From Inquilinus sp042743185 (lineage in GTDB: Bacteria; Pseudomonadota; Alphaproteobacteria; DSM-16000; Inquilinaceae), in contig NZ_JBHYMS010000007.1 of the NCBI RefSeq assembly GCF_042743185.1, forward strand, positions 62,001 through 126,000: a stretch of 64,000 bases of DNA, read 5' to 3'. A program made the position numbers and the translations under genes. The notes below the pieces were generated by a model. The model made no database searches. It was not told where the DNA came from and saw nothing but the letters and a program-made list of their open reading frames with translations. This document shows, piece by piece, positions 45,601 through 54,029 of the stretch (positions are counted from its first letter, which is position 1; each line of letters begins with the position of its first letter).

Positions 45601-48246
45601 TCAGCCCGCGACCCGGGCCAGAGCCTCGCGCAGCCGCTCGATCGCGGCCTGGGCCTCGGCACGGCGCTCGCGCTGCTCCTCGACCACCTCGTCCGGCGCC
45701 TTCTCCAGGAACTGGGCGTTGCCGAGCTTGCGGTCGATCTTCTCGACCTCGGCCGCGTTCTTCTCGATTTCCTTAGTCAGCCGCGCCCGCTCCTTGTCCA
45801 GGTCGATGATCCCGGCCAGCGGCAGCACCAGCGTCGCCTCGTCGATCACCGCCTGGGCGGCGCCCTTCTCCGGCACCGCCTCCGACGCCTCGATCGAGGC
45901 CAGCCGGGCCAGGCGGCGGATCAGCGCGCCGTGGGTCTCGAGCCGATCCTTGGTCTCTGACGAGGCGCCGCGCAGCGTCGCCGTCAGCTCGGCCGCGGGC
46001 GGCACGTTCATCTCCGACCGGATGGTGCGGACCGCCGAGATCAGGCGGATCACCCAGTCCATCTCGGCCGCCGCCCGCGGGTCGACCAGGCCGGCCGGAT
46101 AGTCCGGCCAGGGCTGGGTCACCAGCGCGGCGTCGCCGCGATCCGCGAGATGCCGCCACAGCTCCTCGGTCTCGAACGGCATGATCGGGTTCAGCAGGTG
46201 CAGGATCTGCTCCAGCGCCCAGGCCGCGGTGGCCCGGGTCTCGGCCTTGGCCGCCTCATCCGAGCCGGAGAAGACCGGCTTGGCGAATTCCAGGTACCAG
46301 TCGCAGAAGCCGGCCCAGGTGAACTGGTACAGCGCCTGCGCCGCCTCGCTGAAGCGGAAGCCTTCCAGCGCCGCGGCCGCCTTCTCCGCCGTCTTCGCCA
46401 CCTCGCCGACGATCCAGCGGTTCAGCGTCAGCGTGTTCGCCGCCGGGTCGTAGCCCGACACCGGCCGGCACTCGTTCATCTCGCAGAAGCGGGCGGCATT
46501 CCACAGCTTGGTGGCGAAGTTGCGGTAGCCTTCGACCTGCTGCGGCCCGAGCTTGATGTCCCGGCCGGCGGCCAGCGACACCAGGGTCATGCGCAGCGCG
46601 TCGGCGCCGTAGCGGTCGACCAGTTCCAGCGGGTCGATGACGTTGCCCTTGGACTTCGACATCTTCTGGCCCTTCTCGTCGCGGACCAGGGAGTGGAAGT
46701 ACACGGTGCGGAACGGCACCTCGCCCATGAAATGGAGGCCCATCATCATCATCCGGGCCACCCAGAAGAAGATGATGTCGAAGCCGGTGACCAGCACGTC
46801 GCCGGGATAGTAGCGCTGCAGCTCCGGCGTCCGGTCCGGCCAGCCGAGCGTCGAGAACGGCCACAGGGCGGAGGAGAACCAGGTGTCGAGCACGTCGGTC
46901 TCGCGCCGCAGCTCGACCGCCTCGCCGTAATGGTTCTCGGCCGCGGCCTTGGCCTCGGCCTCGCTCTCCTCCACGAAGATCGCGTTGTCGGGCCCGTACC
47001 AGGCGGGGATCTGATGGCCCCACCACAGCTGCCGGCTGATGCACCAGGGCTGGATGTTGCGCATCCACTCGAAGAAGATGCTCTCCGCCATCTTCGGCAG
47101 CAGCACGGTGCGGCCCTGCTCCACCGACTCGATCGCCGGCTTCGCCAGCACCTCGGCCTTCAGGTACCACTGCTCGGTCAGCAGCGGCTCGATCGGCACG
47201 CCGCCGCGGTCGCCATACGGCACCGTGTGGAGATGGTCCTCGATCTTCTCGACCAGGCCCAGCGCCTCCAGGTCGGCGACCACGCGCTTGCGCGCCTCGT
47301 AGCGGTCGAGGCCGCGGTAGGCTTCCGGCACCTGGTCGTTCAGCCGGGCTTCCTCGTCGAGGATGCTGATCAGCGGCAGGTCGTGGCGGCGGCCGACCTC
47401 GAAGTCGTTGAAGTCGTGCGCCGGGGTGATCTTCACCGCGCCCGAGCCCTTCTCCGGGTCGGAATACGCGTCGGCGACGATGGGAATGCGGCGGCCGACC
47501 AGCGGCAGGACCGCGTGCCTGCCGACCAGGTCCTTGTAGCGCTCATCGTCCGGATGCACGGCGACGGCGGTGTCGCCCAGCATCGTCTCGGGCCGGGTGG
47601 TGGCGACGGTGATGAAGCGCCCTTCCTGCCCCTCGATCGGATAGCGGAAGTGCCAGAGATGGCCCTTGGTCTCCTTCTGCTCGACCTCGAGGTCGGAGAC
47701 CGAGGTGCGCAGCTTCGGATCCCAGTTGACCAGCCGCTTGTCGCGGTAGATCAGGCCCTCGCGGTGCAGTTGCACGAACACCTTGACCACGGCGCGGGAC
47801 AGGCCCTCGTCCATGGTGAAGCGCTCGCGCGACCAGTTCGGCGTCGCGCCGAGGCGGCGGAGCTGGCTGGTGATGGCGCCGCCGGACTGCGCCTTCCAGT
47901 CCCAGACCCGTTCCAGGAAGCCGTCGCGGCCGAGGTCCTGGCGCTTGATGCCCTCCTTCGCCAGCTCGCGCTCGACCACCATCTGGGTGGCGATGCCGGC
48001 ATGGTCGGTGCCGGGCTGCCACAGCGCGTCACGGCCGCGCCGCCGGTTGAACCGAGTCAGCACATCCTGCAGGGTCATGTTGAAGGCATGGCCCATATGC
48101 AGGCTGCCGGTCACGTTCGGCGGCGGCATCATGATGGTGAAGGGGTTCGCGTTCGACTGGACATTGTTGGCGAAGGCGCCGCTCTGTTCCCATTCAGGAT
48201 AGAGCTTGGCCTCGACCTCGCGCGGCCCGTAAGTCTTGTCCAGCAT
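45601..48246 (-). CDS. valS: Valyl-tRNA synthetase
   Basis: Class I aminoacyl-tRNA synthetase charging tRNA-Val, 881 residues. The HIGH motif is LHMGHA in PPNVTGSLHMGHA (near residue 45), the KMSKS motif is intact in KMSKSKGNVIDP, the editing domain lies between, and the C-terminal antiparallel coiled-coil arm is evident (LDKERARLTKEIEKNAAEVE..). The ATG at 48246 begins MLDKTYGPREVE. It lies 59 bp downstream of popZ, a conserved alphaproteobacterial arrangement. Confidence 0.97.
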   Translation of the reverse strand: MLDKTYGPREVEAKLYPEWEQSGAFANNVQSNANPFTIMMPPPNVTGSLHMGHAFNMTLQDVLTRFNRRRGRDALWQPGTDHAGIATQMVVERELAKEGIKRQDLGRDGFLERVWDWKAQSGGAITSQLRRLGATPNWSRERFTMDEGLSRAVVKVFVQLHREGLIYRDKRLVNWDPKLRTSVSDLEVEQKETKGHLWHFRYPIEGQEGRFITVATTRPETMLGDTAVAVHPDDERYKDLVGRHAVLPLVGRRIPIVADAYSDPEKGSGAVKITPAHDFNDFEVGRRHDLPLISILDEEARLNDQVPEAYRGLDRYEARKRVVADLEALGLVEKIEDHLHTVPYGDRGGVPIEPLLTEQWYLKAEVLAKPAIESVEQGRTVLLPKMAESIFFEWMRNIQPWCISRQLWWGHQIPAWYGPDNAIFVEESEAEAKAAAENHYGEAVELRRETDVLDTWFSSALWPFSTLGWPDRTPELQRYYPGDVLVTGFDIIFFWVARMMMMGLHFMGEVPFRTVYFHSLVRDEKGQKMSKSKGNVIDPLELVDRYGADALRMTLVSLAAGRDIKLGPQQVEGYRNFATKLWNAARFCEMNECRPVSGYDPAANTLTLNRWIVGEVAKTAEKAAAALEGFRFSEAAQALYQFTWAGFCDWYLEFAKPVFSGSDEAAKAETRATAAWALEQILHLLNPIMPFETEELWRHLADRGDAALVTQPWPDYPAGLVDPRAAAEMDWVIRLISAVRTIRSEMNVPPAAELTATLRGASSETKDRLETHGALIRRLARLASIEASEAVPEKGAAQAVIDEATLVLPLAGIIDLDKERARLTKEIEKNAAEVEKIDRKLGNAQFLEKAPDEVVEEQRERRAEAQAAIERLREALARVAG

Positions 48247-48305
48247 GGCTGAACCTTCCGTATTCTTGAATTCTTGACGATGGAGTGGCGGAGCGAAGGG
48301 GCGGG

Positions 48306-48770
48306 TCAGCGCCGTACGGCGCCGCTGGCGATGCGGGATACCTCCCGCTCGACCGCCTGCTCGACCAGCCGTGGCAGGTTGGCGTCGAGCCATTCCTTCA
48401 GCATCGGCCGCAGCAATTCGCGCACCAGATCGTCCACCGTCTGGCTCTTGTGCGCCGCCGCCGGCGGCGGGGCCGCGGCGTTCAGCCGGGCCAGGGCCGC
48501 CAGCGCGGCGCTGGCGCTGGCCGGGGAGACCACGGCATCGTCCTCGGCGGCCGCAGCCGGCGGCGGTGCGGCCGGTCGCGGCTCGTCCAGCGCCTCGGTC
48601 AGCTCCAGCACGTCGTCATCGGCCGGAGAGGCGGACGGCATCGGCTGGGCCGGCGCAGAGTCGGCCGGGGCGGCCCGGCCGCGCGCCGGATCGTCCTCGG
48701 CGATCATGCGCCGGATGGAGGCCAGGATCTCCTCCATCGACGGCTCCTGCTGTGCCCGCGTCTCGCTCAT
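48306..48770 (-). CDS. popZ: Polar organising protein PopZ (DUF2497)
   Basis: Scaffold that forms a polar microdomain and tethers the chromosome partition complex. The 154-residue protein shows the PopZ layout: N-terminal helix EPSMEEILASIRRMIAEDD, a Pro/Ala/Asp-rich disordered centre (about residues 30-105) and C-terminal oligomerisation helices (VDDLVRELLRPMLKEWLDANL). The Tad pilus genes in this window encode another polar apparatus in related species. Confidence 0.9.
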   Translation of the reverse strand: MSETRAQQEPSMEEILASIRRMIAEDDPARGRAAPADSAPAQPMPSASPADDDVLELTEALDEPRPAAPPPAAAAEDDAVVSPASASAALAALARLNAAAPPPAAAHKSQTVDDLVRELLRPMLKEWLDANLPRLVEQAVEREVSRIASGAVRR

Positions 48771-48806
48771 CCTCTCGGTCGTCTTCCGCTTTTCACCAAA
48801 GTGCCA

Positions 48807-48874
48807 TGCCCGGGCTTGACCCGGGCACCAGAGATTGTCGACGCCCTCTGGATTGCCGGGTCAAGCCCGGCAAT
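48807..48874. repeat. REP-like double palindrome
   Basis: Two dyads lie head to head: TGCCCGGG-cttga-CCCGGGCA (48807-48827) and ATTGCCGGG-tcaag-CCCGGCAAT (48852-48874). The second is an inverted near-copy of the first, including the reversed loop. This is the form of intergenic palindromic repeats found in many copies in alphaproteobacterial genomes. It lies between tolC and popZ. No other copy was found in the window. Confidence 0.6.
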
Positions 48875-48913
48875 GACAGAAAACTGATTCTCGGGCGATG
48901 CCAGGCCCGCTCC

Positions 48914-50380
48914 TCACTCGTCGACCGACGTGCCGAACCAGCGGGCGCGGGTCTTCTGGTAGTCCGGCTCCGGGTCGTAGACCTTGACCGCCAGGCCCAT
49001 GTCCTGCGCCGTCAGGGTGCCGATCGCATTCCGCAGCTGATAGCCGGCGACCACCTCGTTGCGCCGCGCCTGCACCAGGCTGAGCTGGGCGTTGAGCAAA
49101 TTCTGCTGCTCCTGCAGCACGTCGAGCACGGTGCGCGACCCGACCTGGGCTTCCTGCTGCAGGCCTTCCACCGCCAGCTCCTCGGCCTTGACCGCGGCCT
49201 GGAACGACTTGATCGCCGCCCGCGCCGTCACCAGCGCCTGCCAGGACTGCACCGCACCCTGGATCGCCGTTCGGCGCTGCGACTCGATCTGGATCCGCCG
49301 CTGGCCATGCGTGTAGCGGGCCTGGCGCACCAGCGACTCCTGGTTGCCCTGGGCATACAGCGGGATGGTCAGCTGGGCCACGATCGCCGCGGAATCGACA
49401 CGCGACTGCTGCCCGAAGCTGATCGGTTCCGGCTGCCCGAGTATGTTCGTCCCCATTGTCGTGTTTGGGTGCGAGACCGTCGAATACTGCCGCTGCAGCC
49501 GCGCCTGCACCGTCAGCTGCGGCAGCAGCGCGCCGAACTGCAGGTCGATGTTGTCGGCCGCGGCGCGCTCGGTGAACACCGCCGCGACGATGCCCGGGTA
49601 ATTCGCCTGGGCCTTCTGGATCGCGTCCTGCATCGACACCGGCAGCCCGGCCGGCACCGCCGGCGTCTCCAGCGTCCCCGGCGGCTGGCCGATGAAACGC
49701 TCGAAGGTGGCCCGGCTGGCGCGCAGCGTGCCCTCGGCCTCGATCCGCCCGGCGGTGGCGCTGGCCAGGCTGGCCTCGGCCTGGCTGACGTCGGTGCGGG
49801 TCACCTCGCCGACATTGAACCGGTCCTGGGTCGCCTGCAGCTGGCGGCGCAGCACCGCCTCGTTGTTGCGCTGCACGTCGAGCGCCGCCTGGGCCTGGAC
49901 CACGTCGGCATAGGCGGTGGCGGCGTCCAGCAGCACCGTCTGCTCCGTCGTCTGGACCACCGCCCGGGTAGCCATGATCGTGTTCTCGGCCCGGTTGACA
50001 GCGGCTGGGGTCTGTCCGCCGTCATAGATGCTCTGCGTGATCGTGATGCCGAGCGTGGCTGGGTTGACCTCGTGCCACTCACTGTCCCTGCCCCCGGAGC
50101 GCAAGGGAGTGCCGCCTGCCGATCCGTCAGTCTGCGTATTGCTGAACTGGCTCGAGATGCTGGCGCTGGCGCTCACATTCGGCCGGTAACCGGACAGCGC
50201 CTGGGCGACGCCTTCATTGGTCGCCTTCAGCTGGGCGATGTCGGCGGCGAGGTCCGGGTTGGTGGCATAGGCCGACGCCAGCGCCTCGGTCATCGACTGG
50301 GCCGAAGCCGGGGCGGCGCCCAGCATCAGCACGGCGGACAACACCGCGGTGGAGAGCCCGAACCGTCCATATCGTGTCAT
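48914..50380 (-). CDS. tolC: TolC family outer-membrane channel protein
   Basis: Outer-membrane exit duct for type I secretion and tripartite efflux, 488 residues. A signal peptide (cleavage after PASA, before QSMTEAL) is followed by the duplicated OEP halves; each has the long helical hairpins (AYATNPDLAADIAQLKATNE; VGEVTRTDVSQAEASLASA; VGSRTVLDVLQEQQNLLNAQL). It starts 2 bp after the rhodanese gene. The conserved position beside pcm, rhodanese, popZ and valS supports the housekeeping TolC. Confidence 0.94.
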   Translation of the reverse strand: MTRYGRFGLSTAVLSAVLMLGAAPASAQSMTEALASAYATNPDLAADIAQLKATNEGVAQALSGYRPNVSASASISSQFSNTQTDGSAGGTPLRSGGRDSEWHEVNPATLGITITQSIYDGGQTPAAVNRAENTIMATRAVVQTTEQTVLLDAATAYADVVQAQAALDVQRNNEAVLRRQLQATQDRFNVGEVTRTDVSQAEASLASATAGRIEAEGTLRASRATFERFIGQPPGTLETPAVPAGLPVSMQDAIQKAQANYPGIVAAVFTERAAADNIDLQFGALLPQLTVQARLQRQYSTVSHPNTTMGTNILGQPEPISFGQQSRVDSAAIVAQLTIPLYAQGNQESLVRQARYTHGQRRIQIESQRRTAIQGAVQSWQALVTARAAIKSFQAAVKAEELAVEGLQQEAQVGSRTVLDVLQEQQNLLNAQLSLVQARRNEVVAGYQLRNAIGTLTAQDMGLAVKVYDPEPDYQKTRARWFGTSVDE

Positions 50381-50382
50381 CG

Positions 50383-50721
50383 TCAATACCGTCCCATGGT
50401 TGGATCGATCTCGCACGCCCAGGCGTCGATGCCCCCGCGCAGATTGACCACGTTGTCCATGCCCCTCGCCGAAAGCCACCGCACCACCTGCGCGCTGCGC
50501 CCCCCGTGGTGACACATGACGACCACCGGGCGATCGCCCGGAATTTCTTCCACCCGGCCCGGGATCTCGCCCATCGGGATGTCGAGCGAGCCCTCGATCC
50601 GGCACACCGCCAGCTCCTGCGGCTCACGCACGTCGACCAGCACATGCCCCGTGCCGTCGCGCCGCCAATCCGCCAGGGTCGCCACGTCGATCTCGAACTG
50701 CTGCACCCGATGCCCCGCCAT
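50383..50721 (-). CDS. Rhodanese-like domain protein
   Basis: A 112-residue single-domain rhodanese. Substrate-loop Cys70 lies in VVVMCHHGGRSAQ, the expected active-site position, so sulfur transfer is possible. It lies between the pcm-like gene (21 bp upstream) and tolC (2 bp downstream), the standard alphaproteobacterial order. Confidence 0.92.
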   Translation of the reverse strand: MAGHRVQQFEIDVATLADWRRDGTGHVLVDVREPQELAVCRIEGSLDIPMGEIPGRVEEIPGDRPVVVMCHHGGRSAQVVRWLSARGMDNVVNLRGGIDAWACEIDPTMGRY

Positions 50722-50742
50722 CTCTATCCTGGAAACGCACGC

Positions 50743-51399
50743 TCAGAACTGGAAGGCCGGCTTGCGCTCGAAGCCCGGCAGGATCGCCGTCGTCGCGTCG
50801 AACAGCGGGCGCTGCGACGCGACTCCATCGACCGCGCCGACCAGCATAGCACGGCCGACGCCGTCGCCGTCATCCACCACGGTGAGCAGGCGGCCGCCGG
50901 GCGCCAGCTGCGCGATCAGCGTGTCCGGCACCTCGGCGACGGCGCCGTCGATCAGGATGACGTCGTACGGTCCTTCGGCCGGCCAGCCCTCAGCCAGCCG
51001 CCCTTCGGCCAGGGTCACGCCTTGGACGCCGAGCTCCGACAGGGTCCCGCGCGCCGTGGCGAGAAGAGCCTTGTCCTCCTCCAGCGCGACCACCTTGCCG
51101 GCGAAACGAGCGACGATGGCGGCGCTGTAGCCGGTGCCGGCGCCGACGATCAGCACCCGGCTGTCGGGCCTGATCCGGGCGTCGTTCAGGAGACGTCCGA
51201 GGACCCGCGGCTCCATCAGCACCCGGCCGCTGCCGATCGCCACGTCCTCGTCGACATAGGCGACGCCGCGCCGGTCGGCCGGCACGAAGCGCTCGCGCGG
51301 GACGGCCGTCATGGCGTCGATCAGGGCCTGGTCGATGACCTTGTTGGGCTTGATCTGCCCTTCGACCATGTTCAGGCGGGCGGCTGCGTAGTCGACCAT
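50743..51399 (-). CDS. Protein-L-isoaspartate O-methyltransferase family protein
   Basis: A 218-residue SAM-dependent enzyme of the PCMT family, with the N-terminal AARLNMVEGQIKPNKV block, motif I VLIVGAGTGYSA and DVILIDGAV. In PCMT enzymes the motif is usually followed by a Gly/Ser-rich loop that is short here, and the true substrate of this alphaproteobacterial subgroup is not certain. I use the ATG at 51399 (MVDYAAAR) because homologues start there; an ATG at 51411 is in frame. It is the first gene of the tolC operon. Confidence 0.88.
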   Translation of the reverse strand: MVDYAAARLNMVEGQIKPNKVIDQALIDAMTAVPRERFVPADRRGVAYVDEDVAIGSGRVLMEPRVLGRLLNDARIRPDSRVLIVGAGTGYSAAIVARFAGKVVALEEDKALLATARGTLSELGVQGVTLAEGRLAEGWPAEGPYDVILIDGAVAEVPDTLIAQLAPGGRLLTVVDDGDGVGRAMLVGAVDGVASQRPLFDATTAILPGFERKPAFQF

Positions 51400-51560
51400 G
51401 GGATTCCGCATCTGAGAACGGCGAGCCGCGGCGGCCGGGCGGCCGTCACGGGCTCAAACGCAGCGGTTATATCGGCCTTCGCGCCTGCAACACAATCGGT
51501 CTGATGCCGGCCGGCGGTGTCGAGCCCGGCAACATTGCCGAAATCCGGCGCGTTCGTCTC

Positions 51561-51590
51561 TTGACCCCGCTTCTCGGCGGACGATATACG
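51561..51590 (+). promoter_or_regulatory. Promoter of tRNA-Cys
   Basis: A -35 box TTGACC (51561-51566) and a -10 box TATACG (51585-51590) are spaced by 18 bp and end 14 bp before the tRNA 5' end. Match by eye to sigma-70. Confidence 0.5.
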
Positions 51591-51604
51591 GGGGCCGCCG
51601 TCGG

Positions 51605-51678
51605 GGCGCGATGGCTGAGTGGTCAAGCAGCGGACTGCAAATCCGTGCACGCCGGTTCGATTCCGGCTCGCGCCTCCA
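51605..51678 (+). tRNA. tRNA-Cys (anticodon GCA)
   Basis: A 74-nt cloverleaf with acceptor stem GGCGCGA/TCGCGCC, anticodon stem GCGGA/TCCGT, loop CTGCAAA with anticodon GCA, T arm GCCGG-TTCGATT-CCGGC and an encoded CCA end (51676-51678). Confidence 0.96.
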
Positions 51679-51745
51679 AACGGCCCGCCGAACATGCCGG
51701 TCGGGACAGCATCTCCAAAAAGTGGAATGGGGGTGCACGTCAGGC

Positions 51746-51774
51746 TTGGCAGGGCGGGGCGAGGTTGCTATAAG
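51746..51774 (+). promoter_or_regulatory. Promoter of tRNA-Asn
   Basis: TTGGCA (51746-51751) and TATAAG (51769-51774) are separated by exactly 17 bp, each matching the sigma-70 consensus at five of six positions. The -10 ends 39 bp before the tRNA-Asn 5' end. Confidence 0.6.
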
Positions 51775-51813
51775 CCGCGCCACCGACAGCCCGGAGCGAT
51801 CCGGCGCTCATGT

Positions 51814-51889
51814 TCCCTGGTAGCTCAGTTGGTAGAGCAGCTGACTGTTAATCAGCGGGTCACTGGTTCGAGTCCAGTCCAGGGAGCCA
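51814..51889 (+). tRNA. tRNA-Asn (anticodon GTT)
   Basis: A 76-nt cloverleaf with acceptor stem TCCCTGG/CCAGGGA, anticodon loop CTGTTAA with anticodon GTT, T loop TTCGAGT and an encoded CCA end (51887-51889). Confidence 0.97.
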
Positions 51890-52022
51890 TTTCTCATTTT
51901 CCGATCGGTTACGCCCGGCGAAACTGTGCGGGCGGCTGTTTCTGCCGGTAGATTACCGCCTTGACGATGTCCTGGGCGAACCAGCTTCAACGCGACCCCC
52001 GTGCGACGGCCTGCCCGAACGG

Positions 52023-52709
52023 TCAGGTCAGCATCCGATAAAGCACGTCGTAGGCGCCGTCGATGTCCGCCGCCATCGCCGCCCGTGCCGCTTCGCCATC
52101 GCGATTCTCGAGCGCCTGCAGCAGCGTGCGGTGGTGCTGATTGGCCGAGATGTAGTTGCCGGACCCGTGCAGCAGGTTGAAATACGGGCTGATCTGTAGC
52201 CACAGCGCCTCGATCACGCCGATCAACGCGGGAGAGTGCGTGGCGCGGTAGATGATGAAGTGAAAGGCACGGTTGCCGCGGAGATAACTCTTCACGTCAC
52301 CTGTTCGCACGGCCGCGTCCATGCGCGCGCATTCCTCACCGAGCCGGCCGAGATCGCTATCCCCGATGCTGCGCGCAGCCCATTCGGCGGCGAGCCCCTC
52401 GATCTCGACGCGGACGTTCTTGAGATCGGCGAGGCGGTCCAGGCTCAGCTTCGGGATCCCCATCGAGCGGCCGGTCACGAGGGTCAGGGCCCCCGCCGCC
52501 GTCAACCGCTTCAGGGCTTCGCGCACCGGCATGGTGCTGACGCCGAAGGCCTCGGCCAGGCTCTGGATGGTCACGAGCTGCCCCGGCGCGATCTCGCCGT
52601 CGAGGATCAGGTCCGAGACCTGCCGGTAGACGCGCTCCTGCAGCGTGTCCCGGGCGAGAGGGACGATCTGGAATTCGGCCTTGGTCGCGGCGGCATCAGC
52701 CATGGGCAT
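52023..52709 (-). CDS. GntR family regulator (FadR/FCD type)
   Basis: A 228-residue repressor with an N-terminal winged helix (LILDGEIAPGQLVTIQSLAE, AFGVSTMPVREALKRLTAAG) and an all-helical FCD ligand domain whose metal-binding residues can be seen in FHFIIYRATHS and NQHHRTLLQAL. AGGAG precedes the ATG at 52709. It is divergent from the sugar ABC operon at 52846, with a dyad covering that operon's -10 box, so it is very likely its repressor. Inducer presumably a sugar acid or pathway intermediate. Confidence 0.93.
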   Translation of the reverse strand: MPMADAAATKAEFQIVPLARDTLQERVYRQVSDLILDGEIAPGQLVTIQSLAEAFGVSTMPVREALKRLTAAGALTLVTGRSMGIPKLSLDRLADLKNVRVEIEGLAAEWAARSIGDSDLGRLGEECARMDAAVRTGDVKSYLRGNRAFHFIIYRATHSPALIGVIEALWLQISPYFNLLHGSGNYISANQHHRTLLQALENRDGEAARAAMAADIDGAYDVLYRMLT

Positions 52710-52770
52710 CCGGGTCTCCTGCGCCGCGGCTGGGCGCGGCTTGTCCCTTATACCGCGCCGCGCCGCCGCC

Positions 52771-52803
52771 TTGCACGATCCGAGATCCGTGATCTATGAT
52801 CAC
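52771..52803 (+). promoter_or_regulatory. Promoter of the sugar operon overlapped by a GntR-type operator
   Basis: A -35 box TTGCAC (52771-52776) and a -10 box TATGAT (52795-52800) are 18 bp apart. The dyad GTGATC-tat-GATCAC (52789-52803) covers the -10 box. Its GT..AC ends and size suit FadR-subfamily repressors, so bound regulator would block RNA polymerase. Confidence 0.6.
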
Positions 52804-52845
52804 AAATACAGACAGGCAGAACTGCCGGATGAGGGAGGCGACGTC

Positions 52846-53973
52846 ATGAGAGGGAAGAGCATTCTCCGTTGTGCCGCCATAGCCGCCATAGCCCTGGGGC
52901 TCGGCGTCGGCGGCGCGCATGCCCAGGCTCAGAAGAAGCACAAGATCTTCCTGAGCATGAGCTACATCGGCAACGACTGGCAGGCGGAAGCCGCCAACAT
53001 GATCAAGGCCATGGCGGCGCACAAGGACCTGGCCGACAAGGTCGACCTGCAGATCCAGGTCGCCGGGCCGAACGCCCAGCGCCAGATCCAGCAGATCAAC
53101 GCCATGGTGCAGGCGGGGGCCGAGGCGATCGTCGTCTACCCGATCTCGCCGACCGCCCTGAACCAGGTGGTGAAGAACGCCTGCGCCAAGGGCGTGAAGA
53201 TCTTCGCCTATGACGCCGAGATCACCGAGCCCTGCGCCTACAACATCTCCATCGACCAGGAGGAGGCGGGCCGCAAGACCGCGCAATGGCTCGCGGACAG
53301 GCTCGGCGGCAAGGGCAACATCGTGCTCGTCACCGGCGTGCCCGGCACCTCGGTCGACACGCTGCGGACCAAGGCGGCGAAGGAGATCTTCGCCAAGTAC
53401 CCGGACATCAAGATCACCGCCGAGGCGGTCGGGATGTGGAGCCAGGCGGTCGCCCGCACCGAGCTGTCGAAGATCCTGGCCACCCAGGGCTGGGGCCAGA
53501 TCAACGGCCTGTGGATGCAGGTCGGCTGCTACACGGCCAACGCCATGCAGCTCGAAGCCGGCAAGACGCCGCAGGAGCTGCTGCCCTGCGCCGGCGAGGG
53601 ATCGAACGGCGGGCGCGTCCAGATGCTGCCGGCCGGCACCGAGGTCGAGGGCGCCACCCCGCCCTATGCGCCGCTGGCGGCGCCGCGCATCTCCTACGCC
53701 TCCCCACCCTATTCCGGCGCGCTGGCCCTGAAGCTCGCGGTCGAGGCGCTCGAAGGCAAGGACGTGCCGAAGAAGACCACGCTGCCGCTGCCGCTCGTCA
53801 CCAACGACACGATCAAGCTGTGCCAGGAGGGCAGCTGGCAGGAGATGAAGGCGGGGTGCAACGCCTTCAAGCCGGCGGTCGTGCCCAATCCCGGTTGGTT
53901 CGCCTCGATCTTCTCCGACGAGACGCCCGAGGTCGGCCTCAACGCCGCCCTGGTCGGCCAGCCCGAGGAGTGA
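52846..53973 (+). CDS. Sugar ABC transporter substrate-binding protein (RbsB/TorT type)
   Basis: Periplasmic type 1 binding protein of 375 residues with a signal peptide cleaved after AHA (residue 25 region). The two lobes are recognisable from YIGNDWQAEAANMIKAM, AEAIVVYPISPTALNQVV and GKGNIVLVTGVPGTSVDTLR. Several cysteines in the second lobe may form disulfides. GGGAGG precedes the ATG. It is the first gene of a five-gene operon for uptake and oxidation of a monosaccharide that is not identifiable from sequence. Confidence 0.88.
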   Translation: MRGKSILRCAAIAAIALGLGVGGAHAQAQKKHKIFLSMSYIGNDWQAEAANMIKAMAAHKDLADKVDLQIQVAGPNAQRQIQQINAMVQAGAEAIVVYPISPTALNQVVKNACAKGVKIFAYDAEITEPCAYNISIDQEEAGRKTAQWLADRLGGKGNIVLVTGVPGTSVDTLRTKAAKEIFAKYPDIKITAEAVGMWSQAVARTELSKILATQGWGQINGLWMQVGCYTANAMQLEAGKTPQELLPCAGEGSNGGRVQMLPAGTEVEGATPPYAPLAAPRISYASPPYSGALALKLAVEALEGKDVPKKTTLPLPLVTNDTIKLCQEGSWQEMKAGCNAFKPAVVPNPGWFASIFSDETPEVGLNAALVGQPEE

Positions 53974-54029
53974 TGCGGCCCGGCGGGCGGGGACGCCTCG
54001 CCCGCCCATCGGATCAGCGGGAGGAAAGC

